Origin: Salinibacterium amurskyense
GTDB taxonomy: Bacteria > Actinomycetota > Actinomycetes > Actinomycetales > Microbacteriaceae
Assembly (NCBI RefSeq): GCF_002797685.1
Contig: NZ_PGFH01000002.1
Location: 372,001-436,000, forward strand
Direction: 5' to 3'
DNA length: 64,000 nt
The position numbers were made by a program, and so were the translations under genes. Numbering within the stretch: the stretch's first letter is position 1; each line of letters opens with the position of its first letter. This document shows, piece by piece, positions 43,424-51,901 of the stretch. Under the pieces are notes generated by a model that ran no database searches, was not told the origin of the DNA, and saw only the letters and a list, made by a program, of their open reading frames with translations.

Positions 43424-43915
43424 TTAGCCGGAGTACGTCGCAATCTTCAGGATCTTGACGGTGATTTCTTTGCCGTTAGGGGCAGTGTAGGTCTTCGACT
43501 GACCTACCTTGAGGCCATTGATGGCGAGACCGAGCGGGCTCTTCTCGCTGTACACATCGAGATCGCTGTCTTCATCAACGATTTCGCGGCTGCCGAGCAA
43601 GAAGACACTCTCTTCGCCCATGATTTCGGCCGTGACCAAAATTCCCGGCTCAACGACACCATCGTCATCTTGAACGTCGCCGACTACGGCGTGACGCAGA
43701 AGCTGCGTGAGTACACGGATGCGGGCCTCAATTTTGCCCTGTTCCTCTTTGGCAGCATGGTAGCCACCGTTCTCCTTGAGGTCGCCCTCTTCGCGCGCAG
43801 CTTCGATCTTCTTGGCAATTTCGTACCGCGCTTCGCCGGTGAGTTGTTCCAGTTCGGCGGTGCGACGATCGAACGCCTCCTGGGTCAACCATGTGACGTC
43901 GTTTTCTGCAGCCAC
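43424..43915 (-). CDS. greA: Transcription elongation factor GreA
   Basis: GreA rescues backtracked RNA polymerase by promoting transcript cleavage. The 163-residue protein has the N-terminal coiled coil with the acidic tip EEGDLKENGGYHAAKEEQGKIEARI and the C-terminal FKBP-like domain with SEKSPLGLAINGLKVGQ. GTG at 43915 follows AGGGAGAA. It is convergent with ilvA, 13 bases away, and lies behind a terminator for the DUF4307 gene. Confidence 0.96.
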   Translation of the reverse strand: MAAENDVTWLTQEAFDRRTAELEQLTGEARYEIAKKIEAAREEGDLKENGGYHAAKEEQGKIEARIRVLTQLLRHAVVGDVQDDDGVVEPGILVTAEIMGEESVFLLGSREIVDEDSDLDVYSEKSPLGLAINGLKVGQSKTYTAPNGKEITVKILKIATYSG

Positions 43916-43938
43916 TGTGTTTCTCCCTACACAAAAGA

Positions 43939-43964
43939 GAAACCGGCCGAAGACGACCGGTTTC
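43939..43964 (-). terminator. Rho-independent terminator of the DUF4307 gene
   Basis: GAAACCGG/CCGGTTTC with a 10-base loop is followed on the minus strand by TCTTTTG, 19 bases after the DUF4307 stop and before greA. Confidence 0.75.
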
Positions 43965-43982
43965 GAGATGATTTGCTACAGC

Positions 43983-44453
43983 CTAGGTGAGCCAGCACCG
44001 GTAGATCAAGCCTGACACTGCTTGTTCTGTCGTGCGAACGGTGGTGCTCAAGTCACGGTTGCGCTGATCGCTTGCCGGAACATCGACAACCTTCCAGCCA
44101 ATAATCGCGAAAGTGGAGTTGAGAGCTTGAACGGCGCAGCGGGCATCCGTGTTCTCGGGCACGTTGAACTGCCACCGAACTTCGACCGCAGTCTCGTCGA
44201 TGATGTCGTAGCCGGTGTCTTTTGCTTCGAACTGGGCGGGGGCTTCAAGCAGCCCGCCCCACACGAGCCACGCGGTGAAGACCACGACGAAGCCGACTGC
44301 CGCGCCAATCACGATGATGCGATTGTTGCGTTTGGCCTTCGGGCTGCGACCGTAACGGGCATCCAAATGGGTGGATGCGGCGCTGGCGGTTGCGGCGCTG
44401 TCAGCGGTGCCAGTGGGGTTACTGGATGCTTCGGGCACGCGGGGCTCCTTCAT
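43983..44453 (-). CDS. DUF4307 domain-containing membrane protein
   Basis: The 156-residue actinobacterial protein has the DUF4307 hallmarks: LDARYGRSPKAKRNN before a single transmembrane helix (about 46-67) and an extracytoplasmic domain with EVRWQFNVPENTDARCAVQA and a C-terminal GLIYRCWL, the two cysteines probably paired. Function is unknown. In many Actinobacteria it neighbours greA and mca or hemolysin III, as seen here. Confidence 0.88.
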   Translation of the reverse strand: MKEPRVPEASSNPTGTADSAATASAASTHLDARYGRSPKAKRNNRIIVIGAAVGFVVVFTAWLVWGGLLEAPAQFEAKDTGYDIIDETAVEVRWQFNVPENTDARCAVQALNSTFAIIGWKVVDVPASDQRNRDLSTTVRTTEQAVSGLIYRCWLT

Positions 44454-44534
44454 GCGACGGTATTCTGGTTGTTACAAGGCTATTCGCAAACTCGCGTGAT
44501 GAAATCATCGAGTGAACACCCCAGAGGACAACAG

Positions 44535-44903
44535 TTGATTTCTTTCGCTTCGCTCGCCACCAGCGCGATTCTCTGGACGGCTACTCCGAGCCCGGAACCG
44601 ACGCTGTACCCGGCGTACGAGGGCGACCCGAACTTGGTCACGCCGGGTGTCATTGGCTTCTTGGCCACCGCCTTCATTGCGATCGTCACCGTGTTGATCA
44701 TTGTCGACATGAACCGCCGTGTTCGCCGGGTGCGCTACCGCGAGCTTGCTCAAGACACGATCCGTGCTGAGCAGGATGCTGCGGCGGCTGATAACGCTGC
44801 CGAGCTCGGCGCAGCGGTAGATGCCGACCCCGACCTTAACGCCGACGCTGATCTCAACTCGGACGCTCCCGACGACGACGCTCCTACACAACGGGCGGAT
44901 TAG
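44535..44903 (+). CDS. Small conserved actinobacterial membrane protein
   Basis: The 122-residue protein has an N-terminal hydrophobic segment, a Pro/Glu region (TPSPEPT), one transmembrane helix around residues 38-58 followed by a basic stretch RRVRRVRYR, and a long acidic Asp/Ala tail. TTG at 44535 is chosen because AGAGGA ends six bases earlier; longer in-frame starts (ATG 44499) add residues unlike relatives I recall from Microbacteriaceae. Function unknown. Its last 20 bases overlap the convergent hemolysin III gene. Confidence 0.75.
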   Translation: MISFASLATSAILWTATPSPEPTLYPAYEGDPNLVTPGVIGFLATAFIAIVTVLIIVDMNRRVRRVRYRELAQDTIRAEQDAAAADNAAELGAAVDADPDLNADADLNSDAPDDDAPTQRAD

Positions 44904-45633
44904 TCGCCACGAGGAAGATGCCGACCCAGTGGCAGAGGAATGCCAACAGCGTCAGCGTGTGAAAAATCTCGTGGAAGCCAAAGACACCGGGGATGGGGTT
45001 GGGGCGCTTCATGCCGTAGACCACGGCGCCCACTGTGTAGAAGAGTCCGCCGGCCAGAATCAGCGTCATCATGATCCAGTTAGCTTGGAAGAAGTCGACG
45101 ACGAACATCATTGCGGCCCAACCGAGTAGTACGTACAGCGGTACGTAGAGCCACCGCGGGGCACCCACCCAGAAAATGCGGAAGCCAATGCCGAGAGCGG
45201 CACCGCTCCACACGAGCCAGAGCAACAGGGTTGCCTTCTCGGGCGGCAGCGCCAACACCGTGATGGGCGTATAGGAACCGGCAATAAGCAAGAAAATGTT
45301 GGAGTGATCGAAGCGCTTCAGCAGCATCCGCGTCTTCTCGCTCCAATTGAAGCGGTGATACAGCGCAGAGATGCCGAACAGCATGAGCGACGAGGCTACA
45401 AAGACCGCGGAGCTCACCTTGGCGGCGGTGCCGTCGGCCATGACGATCAGGATGACGCCCAGCGCAATAGCGAGCGGGAACGTGCCCGCATGAATCCACC
45501 CACGCCACGTGGGCTTGGGCTCCGCCGGGGCGTGAAGCATCACATCATCGACGAGCGGGATCTCGGGAAGACGCGACGCATCTTCCTGTTCGACGGCTGC
45601 TGCAGCAGCGGAATCGGCAGCATTCTGGTTCAT
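44884..45633 (-). CDS. Hemolysin III / PAQR-family membrane protein
   Basis: The 249-residue protein has a cytoplasmic N-terminus of about 45 residues and seven hydrophobic helices. The metal-site motifs are present: SALYHRFNWSEKTRMLLKRFDHSNIFLLIAGSYTP in parts (Ser-x3-His and Asp-His) and the C-terminal FHEIFHTLTLLAFLCHW. Bacterial members (TrhA) influence membrane energetics. A TAAGCT box six bases before the ATG suggests a leaderless mRNA. Confidence 0.9.
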   Translation of the reverse strand: MNQNAADSAAAAAVEQEDASRLPEIPLVDDVMLHAPAEPKPTWRGWIHAGTFPLAIALGVILIVMADGTAAKVSSAVFVASSLMLFGISALYHRFNWSEKTRMLLKRFDHSNIFLLIAGSYTPITVLALPPEKATLLLWLVWSGAALGIGFRIFWVGAPRWLYVPLYVLLGWAAMMFVVDFFQANWIMMTLILAGGLFYTVGAVVYGMKRPNPIPGVFGFHEIFHTLTLLAFLCHWVGIFLVATNPPVV

Positions 45634-45639
45634 GCTCTC

Positions 45640-45645
45640 AGCTTA
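45640..45645 (-). promoter_or_regulatory. Candidate -10 box for the hemolysin III gene
   Basis: On the minus strand TAAGCT lies six bases before the ATG at 45633. Confidence 0.45.
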
Positions 45646-45684
45646 CGCCGGGGCGAGTTTCACTTGCTGAGCGCCGCAGTGGTC

Positions 45685-45690
45685 TAACGT
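45685..45690 (+). promoter_or_regulatory. Candidate -10 box for uppS
   Basis: TAACGT lies six bases before the GTG at 45697 without an SD. Confidence 0.45.
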
Positions 45691-45696
45691 AGTCCC

Positions 45697-46482
45697 GTGA
45701 GTAAGCGACAGTCTCCATTAGGTCGCGGTTTTCTCTACGGTCTTTACCAAAAGAAACTGCGTCGCCAGCTAGAGGGCCAGCAATTGCCGCGCCACGTGGC
45801 CATGATTATTGATGGCAACAGGCGTTGGGCCAAGCTGAAAGACCTCGAGACCGCAGCGCACGGCCACCGCGCCGGTGCCGCCAAGTACCGCGAGTTTCTC
45901 GTCTGGTGCGACGATCTCGACATCTCCGTAGCGACCCTCTACTTACTCTCGACTGACAACCTCACGGGGCGTTCGCCCGAGGAGCTCAAAGAGCTGTTCA
46001 CCATCATTGGCGATCTGGCCGAAGATCTCTCGCACTTTCGAGATTGGCGCGTTCAGCATGTGGGGTCGGATGCCGGACTCCCGGATCAGCTCAAAGCCCA
46101 ACTCAAAGCGGCTCACGAGCGCACGGCCACGAACACCGGCTTGCACGTCAATCTCGCGATTGGCTACGGTGGGCGCCACGAAATTGCCGAGGCCATGCGC
46201 CGAATTGTGCGCAACCACAGCGATGAGGGTCACAGCCTCGACGCGCTAGCCGAGATTCTCACGCCGGAACTGATCGGCGAGCACCTTTACACGAAGGGTC
46301 AGCCCGACCCCGACCTGGTTATCCGCACGTCGGGTGAACAGCGAATTAGCGACTTCATGCTGTGGCAGTCGGCCCACAGCGAGCTGTATTTCATGGAAGC
46401 CCTCGGGCCCGATCTGCGCGAGGTCGACTTCTTGCGCGCCCTGCGCGATTTCTCGCGTCGTAATCGCCGCTTCGGCGCCTAA
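45697..46482 (+). CDS. uppS: Isoprenyl (cis-prenyl) transferase
   Basis: The enzyme adds isopentenyl units in cis to make polyprenyl diphosphate lipid carriers for cell wall synthesis. The 261-residue protein has MIIDGNRRWAK with the catalytic Asp, GHRAGA, LYLLSTDNLTGRS, and the C-terminal RTSGEQRISDFMLWQSAHSEL. The substitution LTGRS for the usual NWxR element resembles the actinobacterial short-chain farnesyl-type paralogue, so product length is uncertain. It probably starts leaderless at GTG 45697. Confidence 0.92.
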   Translation: MSKRQSPLGRGFLYGLYQKKLRRQLEGQQLPRHVAMIIDGNRRWAKLKDLETAAHGHRAGAAKYREFLVWCDDLDISVATLYLLSTDNLTGRSPEELKELFTIIGDLAEDLSHFRDWRVQHVGSDAGLPDQLKAQLKAAHERTATNTGLHVNLAIGYGGRHEIAEAMRRIVRNHSDEGHSLDALAEILTPELIGEHLYTKGQPDPDLVIRTSGEQRISDFMLWQSAHSELYFMEALGPDLREVDFLRALRDFSRRNRRFGA

Positions 46483-46504
46483 GAGTCGCTCACTGCTTAC
46501 CCTC

Positions 46505-46654
46505 CACGCCACTGTGTCGCGAAAGTGACGCAATGGTGTCTCGTGGCGTGTCGTTGCGCTCAGAACGCAGCGCAGGTTTAGCGTTCAAGACATCAGGTAT
46601 GGCGCCTGATCGAGACGGCCACGTAAGTTCGTTTTCGTAAAGTACTGGCCGTCT
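46505..46654. other. Cluster of four hairpins between uppS and phoH
   Basis: The 217-base gap contains four perfect stems in series: CACGCCAC/GTGGCGTG (46505-46550), TGCGCT/AGCGCA (46555-46574), ATCAGG/CCTGAT (46592-46610) and AGACGGCCA/TGGCCGTCT (46613-46654). One may end uppS; the rest could be a leader of phoH or a small RNA. No open frame is convincing here. Confidence 0.45.
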
Positions 46655-46699
46655 TCGCAGACTGGATCCGAGTGCTCGCACTCGGGGATGGAGTGCACG

Positions 46700-48061
46700 T
46701 TGGCCGACCTAGCAACCCCCAAGACCACGAACACCACGTCGAAGGCGGGAGGTCGGGCTCAGCGGCAAGCCGAACGTACCTACGTTCTGGATACGTCAGT
46801 TCTGCTCTCCGACCCGAGTTCGATCAAGCGGTTCGCCGAACACAATGTTGTTCTGCCCGTGGTGGTGATCACCGAACTCGAAGCTAAACGTAACGACCCG
46901 GAGATCGGCTACTTCGCCAGGCAAGCGCTGCGCAGCCTCGACGAGATGCGCGTCAAACATGAGCGCCTCGACTTTCCGATTGCTGTCGGGGATGTTGGCG
47001 GCACGCTGCGCGTCGAGCTCAACCACTCCAATATGTCGGTTCTGCCCTCCGGGCTGCAGCTCGGCGATAACGACTCGCGAATCCTTGCCGTTGCGCTCAA
47101 CCTGGCCAATGAGGGGCTGGATGTCACGGTCGTCTCCAAGGATCTTCCGCTTCGAGTGAAGGCGGCATCCATCGGTCTCGCCGCCGAGGAGTACCGAGCC
47201 GAACTGGCCGTGGACTCTGGCTGGACAGGCCAGGCCGAGATCGAACTCAGTGGCGATCAGGTCGCGACGCTCTACGACAAAGAGGAGTTGCACACGCGAG
47301 CGATCGCCGAGCTGCCGGTCAATACCGGTCTCGTGGTGCACTCCGAACGTGGCTCTGCGCTGGCGCGGGTAACCGCGCGGGGCAAGATGGCTCTCGTGCG
47401 TGGAGATCGCGACATCTTCGGATTGCACGGCCGCAGTGCTGAGCAGCGGCTCGCCATCGAGATGCTGCTCGACCCGGAGCTGGGCATCGTGTCTCTCGGC
47501 GGGCGCGCGGGCACCGGCAAATCGGCGCTCGCGCTGTGTGCCGGCCTCGAGGCTGTTCTCGAGAAGCAACAACACCGCAAGATCATGGTGTTCCGCCCGC
47601 TCTACGCCGTGGGCGGCCAAGAGTTGGGCTACCTGCCGGGTGATGCCGCAGAGAAGATGAACCCGTGGGCTCAGGCTGTGTTCGACACTCTCGGTTCGGT
47701 CGTCTCCGAGAACGTTCTCGAAGAGGTGCTCGAGCGAGGCCTGCTCGAAGTCTTGCCGCTCACCCACATTCGCGGGCGTTCGCTGCACGATGCGTTCGTG
47801 ATCGTGGATGAGGCCCAATCGCTCGAACGCAACGTGCTGTTGACGGTGCTCAGCCGCATCGGGCAGAACTCACGAGTCGTTTTGACCCACGATGTGGCCC
47901 AACGCGACAACCTTCGGGTGGGGCGTCACGACGGGGTTGCCTCCGTCATCGAAACTCTCAAGGGACACTCCCTGTTTGGACACATCACACTCACGAGATC
48001 GGAGCGTTCGGCCATTGCTGCTCTCGTCACCGACCTGCTGGAGGGCAACGAACTCGCCTAA
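46700..48061 (+). CDS. PIN-PhoH ATPase/ribonuclease fusion
   Basis: The 453-residue protein joins an N-terminal PIN ribonuclease domain ([13 protein letters not shown] at about residue 28, with acidic residues in ITELEAKR and LGDNDSRI) to a PhoH helicase-like ATPase with Walker [14 protein letters not shown] at about 272 and Walker [10 protein letters not shown] at about 370. This is the PhoH2 type, shown in mycobacteria to unwind and cut RNA. TTG at 46700 lies six bases after GGATGGAG; the ATG at 46688 overlaps that SD. A strong hairpin follows the stop. Confidence 0.92.
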   Translation: MADLATPKTTNTTSKAGGRAQRQAERTYVLDTSVLLSDPSSIKRFAEHNVVLPVVVITELEAKRNDPEIGYFARQALRSLDEMRVKHERLDFPIAVGDVGGTLRVELNHSNMSVLPSGLQLGDNDSRILAVALNLANEGLDVTVVSKDLPLRVKAASIGLAAEEYRAELAVDSGWTGQAEIELSGDQVATLYDKEELHTRAIAELPVNTGLVVHSERGSALARVTARGKMALVRGDRDIFGLHGRSAEQRLAIEMLLDPELGIVSLGGRAGTGKSALALCAGLEAVLEKQQHRKIMVFRPLYAVGGQELGYLPGDAAEKMNPWAQAVFDTLGSVVSENVLEEVLERGLLEVLPLTHIRGRSLHDAFVIVDEAQSLERNVLLTVLSRIGQNSRVVLTHDVAQRDNLRVGRHDGVASVIETLKGHSLFGHITLTRSERSAIAALVTDLLEGNELA

Positions 48062-48078
48062 CAATTAGCTCTCAAAGT

Positions 48079-48116
48079 CTGAGCGCGCCGCGAAAGTGTC
48101 AACGCGGTGCGCTCAG
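48079..48116 (+). terminator. Strong hairpin terminator of phoH
   Basis: CTGAGCGCGCCGCG pairs with CGCGGTGCGCTCAG (14 bp with one G-U) around a 10-base loop, 17 bases after the stop. No U-tract follows, but stability is high. Confidence 0.6.
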
Positions 48117-48122
48117 GCAACG

Positions 48123-48128
48123 TAAGGT
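48123..48128 (+). promoter_or_regulatory. Candidate -10 box for the gene at 48135
   Basis: TAAGGT lies six bases before GTG 48135, just after the phoH hairpin. Confidence 0.45.
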
Positions 48129-48134
48129 TTTCTC

Positions 48135-48903
48135 GTGGGCTGGGTTTGGTGGTTTCTTGCGGTTCCCCTCGGGGTTGCTGCCGTGTGGGCAATTTTCGCG
48201 CCCCGAAATCAGTGGCGCAGCCTCTTTTCGTGGTCGGTGGCGAACGCTCACAGTTCTGAACCAGGCGGCGCCGCTTATGCGTACCGCCAAATAATTGCCA
48301 CCGCCGCGCTCGTTCTCGCCCTCGTCATGGTGGTCTTCGCCATGGTCGGTACGGCGGCGCGCGAGCCTCAAAATTCGCGGCTCGTCGGCGATATCGAAAG
48401 CATGTGGGGGGGCGCCCACGCCTCTGCTCGTTTATCGCACGTTCCAGGCGGCCACCGAGCCCGCTGCCACGCTCGTCGATGTTCCGATCGAGAGCTACTT
48501 GCCGGTCAACGATGAAGAACGAGCGCCGCTCTACCTGCTCGATCTTGAACCATTCTCGCGGCTCGGAACAACAAACATTCCGGGCTACATCGGCAGCGAG
48601 CCAGCCGAAACAGATTCGATCATTAGCCGGGCGGATGTCGTGATCCATGTGCGCGGACCGCTGCTCTGTGTCCCGCGTCGTGTCGTGGCGATTGAGACGC
48701 CCGAGCGCGTGCAGTTGTCGGTGCAATACGGTTTGCCCAACCCGAGCGATGGCTCGAAGCCAGACAATGTCGCTGCCTGCCCCATCGGGGAGGACCTGAC
48801 CGGGTCAGTTCTGATTCCGGTTCGACTCAACGATCCGATCGGAGAGCGTTCCGTCGAAGCTCTCGACGGAACGCTACTCGCGATGGCGGATTCGGAAGGT
48901 TAG
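48135..48903 (+). pseudogene. Hypothetical membrane protein split by a +1 frameshift at G7
   Basis: The first reading frame (48135-48515) encodes two membrane helices (about residues 3-20 and 51-72) and then a soluble start; the second frame (usable from about 48406 to 48903) encodes the rest of an extracytoplasmic domain with DVPIESYLPVNDEERAPLYLLDLEPFSRLG and a plausible C-terminus. The switch falls at seven consecutive G at 48406-48412. Removing one G yields a single protein of about 255 residues. It may be a sequencing error, a phase-variable gene, a programmed frameshift or true decay. I do not recognise the family. Confidence 0.75.
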
Positions 48904-50297
48904 CCAGGCGTCGTCATCGACAGAACGTCGAGGGCGGCATCCAGCTGTTCGAGGGTGACTTCGCCACGCTCGACGAAGCCGAGGTCAATCACGGCTTCGC
49001 GCACGGTCATCGACTGCGCGACGGAGTGCTTGGCAATCTTGGCGGCGGCTTCGTAACCGATGATCTTGTTGAGCGGTGTCACGATCGAGGGCGACGACTC
49101 GGCGAGAGCGAGCGCACGCTCGAGGTTTGCCTCGAGACCGTCAACGGTCTTGTCGGCGAGGGCGCGCAGCGAGTTCGAAAGCAGGCGGCTCGACTCGAGC
49201 AGCGAGGTTCCCATGACGGGAATCGCTACGTTGAGTTCGAAGGCTCCGGATGCTCCGCCCCAGGCGATCGTCGCGTCGTTGCCGATAACGCGAGCACAGA
49301 CCATGAGCACGGCCTCGGGAATGACGGGGTTGACCTTGCCGGGCATGATCGACGAGCCAGGCTGAAGGTCGGGAATCTGCAGTTCGCCGAGACCGGTGTT
49401 GGGGCCTGAGCCCATCCAGCGGAGGTCGTTGCAAATCTTGGTGACAGAGACGGCGATCACACGAAGAGCGCCGGATGCCTCGACCAGGGAGTCGCGAGCG
49501 CCCTGAGCTTCGAAGTGATCTTCCGCTTCGGTGATCGGCAGGCCGGAGTTCTCGGCGAGGATCTCGATGACGCGCTGCGGGAAGCCGAGCGGAGTGTTAA
49601 TTCCGGTACCGACGGCCGTGCCGCCGAGAGGCACCTCGGCAACGCGGGGGATAGCCGACTGAATGCGGGCGATGCCGAGACGAATCTGGCGAGCGTAGCC
49701 GGCGAACTCCTGGCCGAGCGTGACGGGCGTGGCATCCATGAGGTGGGTGCGGCCTGCCTTCACAGCGCCCTTCCACAGTTCAGCCTTCACGTCGAGGGCT
49801 GCAGCGAGGTGCTCAAGCGAGGGGATGAGGTCGCCGATGAGGGCGCCCGTGACGGCGAGGTGCACCGAAGTGGGGAACACGTCGTTCGACGACTGCGAAG
49901 CGTTGACGTGGTCGTTGGGGTGAACGGCACTTCCGAGCGAGTCGGTGGCCAGTCGAGCAAGAACTTCGTTCATGTTCATGTTCGACGAGGTGCCGCTACC
50001 GGTCTGGTAGGTGTCGACGGGGAAGTGGTTGTGGTGCTGGCCGGCGATGATCTGGTCGGCGGCGCCCACGATGGCATCCGCAATTCCAGAATCGAGTTTT
50101 CCGAGTTCACTGTTGGCGATCGCAGCGGCGCGCTTAACGCGAGCCAGAGCCACGATCTGAGCCGGCTCGAGGCCAGTGCCCGAGATGGGGAAGTTCTCGA
50201 CAGCACGCTGCGTCTGAGCGCCGTAGAGGGCATCCTTGGGCACACGTACCTCGCCCATGGTGTCGTGTTCGATGCGGTATTCGGTGGAACTCGTCAC
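48900..50297 (-). CDS. fumC: Fumarate hydratase class II
   Basis: FumC interconverts fumarate and malate in the TCA cycle. The 465-residue protein has the N-terminal [34 protein letters not shown], the catalytic region [17 protein letters not shown] and the signature [11 protein letters not shown]. The start is GTG at 50297 with AAAGGA upstream. Its stop interlocks with the frameshifted gene at 48900-48903. It follows the carbonic anhydrase gene on the same strand with 54 bases between. Confidence 0.97.
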   Translation of the reverse strand: MTSSTEYRIEHDTMGEVRVPKDALYGAQTQRAVENFPISGTGLEPAQIVALARVKRAAAIANSELGKLDSGIADAIVGAADQIIAGQHHNHFPVDTYQTGSGTSSNMNMNEVLARLATDSLGSAVHPNDHVNASQSSNDVFPTSVHLAVTGALIGDLIPSLEHLAAALDVKAELWKGAVKAGRTHLMDATPVTLGQEFAGYARQIRLGIARIQSAIPRVAEVPLGGTAVGTGINTPLGFPQRVIEILAENSGLPITEAEDHFEAQGARDSLVEASGALRVIAVSVTKICNDLRWMGSGPNTGLGELQIPDLQPGSSIMPGKVNPVIPEAVLMVCARVIGNDATIAWGGASGAFELNVAIPVMGTSLLESSRLLSNSLRALADKTVDGLEANLERALALAESSPSIVTPLNKIIGYEAAAKIAKHSVAQSMTVREAVIDLGFVERGEVTLEQLDAALDVLSMTTPG

Positions 50298-50351
50298 AGC
50301 GTTGTAATCCTTTGTTTGCGAGCGATGTGGTGTGTGAACGTGGTGGAAGCG

Positions 50352-50993
50352 TTAAACCGTTCCGATTACGAGGTCGGGAACTGCTCGGCCCTCGAGCAAA
50401 CGGTAGTTGGCGCCTACTACTGCAAGCGTACCGGCGGCTACCGCGTCGCTGATGAGTTCAGACGCATTCATCAACTCAAGGATGGTGGCGCGCAAGTGGA
50501 TGCGACCAACGTCGTAAGCATTGATGTTTTCCACCTCTACGGTGCCAGTGTCGCTACCGGCTACCCGGCGAACGGCGGGCACGATTTTCGAGATGAGCTC
50601 TTGGATGTGTGGGGGCAGCGCCGGAGCATCTTCGGTCTGCGATTCAATGGCCGCTGCAACCGCGCCGCACTCGTCGTGGCCGAGCACAAGAATCAGCGGC
50701 ACGTTGAGCACGCTCACGGCATATTCAAGCGACCCGACAACGGAGCTTGAGATGACCTGGCCGGCGTTACGCACGACGAAGAGGTCACCGAGGCCCTTGT
50801 CGAAGATGATCTCGGCGGCGAGACGCGAGTCGCTGCAGCCGAACAGTGCCGCATGCGGCGCTTGAGCGTTGGCCAGCTCGGTGCGGCGTTCTACGTCTTG
50901 ACGGGGGTGAGCGGGCTCGCCAGCAACGAAACGATCGTTGCCACGTGCCATTTCATTCCAGACCTGTGCTGGTGTTCTGGTGGGGTTCGTCAT
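50352..50993 (-). CDS. Beta-class carbonic anhydrase
   Basis: The enzyme hydrates CO2 to bicarbonate with a zinc ion. The 213-residue protein has the zinc ligands in FGCSDSR and LGHDECGAV (Cys, Asp/Arg dyad, His, Cys) and NAGQVISSSVVGSLEYAV. It is last in a tight minus-strand row xseA, xseB, DUF4245, carbonic anhydrase, where its start overlaps the DUF4245 stop by four bases. Confidence 0.94.
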   Translation of the reverse strand: MTNPTRTPAQVWNEMARGNDRFVAGEPAHPRQDVERRTELANAQAPHAALFGCSDSRLAAEIIFDKGLGDLFVVRNAGQVISSSVVGSLEYAVSVLNVPLILVLGHDECGAVAAAIESQTEDAPALPPHIQELISKIVPAVRRVAGSDTGTVEVENINAYDVGRIHLRATILELMNASELISDAVAAGTLAVVGANYRLLEGRAVPDLVIGTV

Positions 50994-51637
50994 TGCGCCT
51001 CCGAGTCGGCAGCGATCGCTGCGGCGAGTAGTTCGAATTCTGCATCGGCGGCGGTGCCGTGAAGCACGACCGTGCTGCCGCCAATCTCTGCCGACATTGA
51101 GTATGCGTAGTTTCCGGTGTCAGCGGAAGAGCGACGGTCGTAAATTGTCCACTGGATGCCGTCAATAGTGGTCGTTTCGGTGGCGAGGGCGCCATCCGTC
51201 ACGATGCCGAGCCAGGTCGGGTTCGCCTCGATGCCCTGCTCGAGCGCAATGAACTGAGCCGAAGCGGAGTCAGTAGCGCCCGTGATGAAGCCGATGTACC
51301 AGGTCTGAACGGATGACGTGGTGCCGAGTCGGGCCGAGTTCGCGTACCAGTCGTCGGGAGTCGCAGGCGCGAGCAGCGGTTCGCTCGCGTTGGTTTGGGC
51401 GTCTGCGGCGATCTGTTCATAGTCGGCCGTGACGGGAGTCTCGGTGCTGGGGCGCACGACGACGAGCACCAAGAACAACACGATGACGAGGGAGGCAAGG
51501 GTCGCGCCCACGAGGTTGAGCGTCGTCTGATTAGCGCGGTGCTTACGAGAGGTCTCGGCTTTACGCGCGAAGGTCTCTTCGGGAGTTTCGGGGCGGCCCA
51601 GACCGGCGACTTCGCGCGGCCCGTTGCTCTTGGCCAT
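50990..51637 (-). CDS. DUF4245 domain-containing membrane protein
   Basis: The 215-residue actinobacterial protein has a polar N-terminus with PETPEETFARKAETSRKHRA, one transmembrane helix (about 44-63) and an extracytoplasmic domain with DDWYANSARL, TWYIGFITG and IYDRRSSADTGNYAYSM. DUF4245 function is unknown. The ATG at 51637 overlaps the xseB stop by one base (TAATG), so translation is coupled; the longer frame to 51721 lies inside xseB and is rejected. Confidence 0.88.
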   Translation of the reverse strand: MAKSNGPREVAGLGRPETPEETFARKAETSRKHRANQTTLNLVGATLASLVIVLFLVLVVVRPSTETPVTADYEQIAADAQTNASEPLLAPATPDDWYANSARLGTTSSVQTWYIGFITGATDSASAQFIALEQGIEANPTWLGIVTDGALATETTTIDGIQWTIYDRRSSADTGNYAYSMSAEIGGSTVVLHGTAADAEFELLAAAIAADSEAQ

Positions 51638-51882
51638 TACTGGTTGTCGCCCGAGTTGGCGTCGTCGCCCAGACCGGCCGTGCGGGCGGCGTCGAGTCGA
51701 GCGCGGGCACCAACGAGCCACTCTTCGCAGCGCTGAGCGAGAGCCTCGCCGCGTTCCCAGAACGCGAGCGACTGTTCGAGCGTTGCCGAACCCTGCTCAA
51801 GCTCACTCACCACGGAGATGAGCTCATCCCGAGCCTCTTCATAGCTGAGCTCGCTGACGGGGGTTTCGTTGGGGGTAGCCAC
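51637..51882 (-). CDS. xseB: Exodeoxyribonuclease VII small subunit
   Basis: The 81-residue protein has the XseB helical hairpin: [45 protein letters not shown] in segments. It joins XseA to form the single-strand nuclease. It lies 19 bases after xseA on the minus strand and overlaps the DUF4245 gene. Confidence 0.95.
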   Translation of the reverse strand: MATPNETPVSELSYEEARDELISVVSELEQGSATLEQSLAFWERGEALAQRCEEWLVGARARLDAARTAGLGDDANSGDNQ

Positions 51883-51901
51883 GATGTAATTCTACTGTTC
51901 T

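Noticed and set aside
48295-48405. Independent gene starting in the second frame of the split hypothetical
   Set aside because: The part before the G7 run is Ser/Arg-rich shadow sequence without a membrane helix or SD; only the part after G7 reads as protein.
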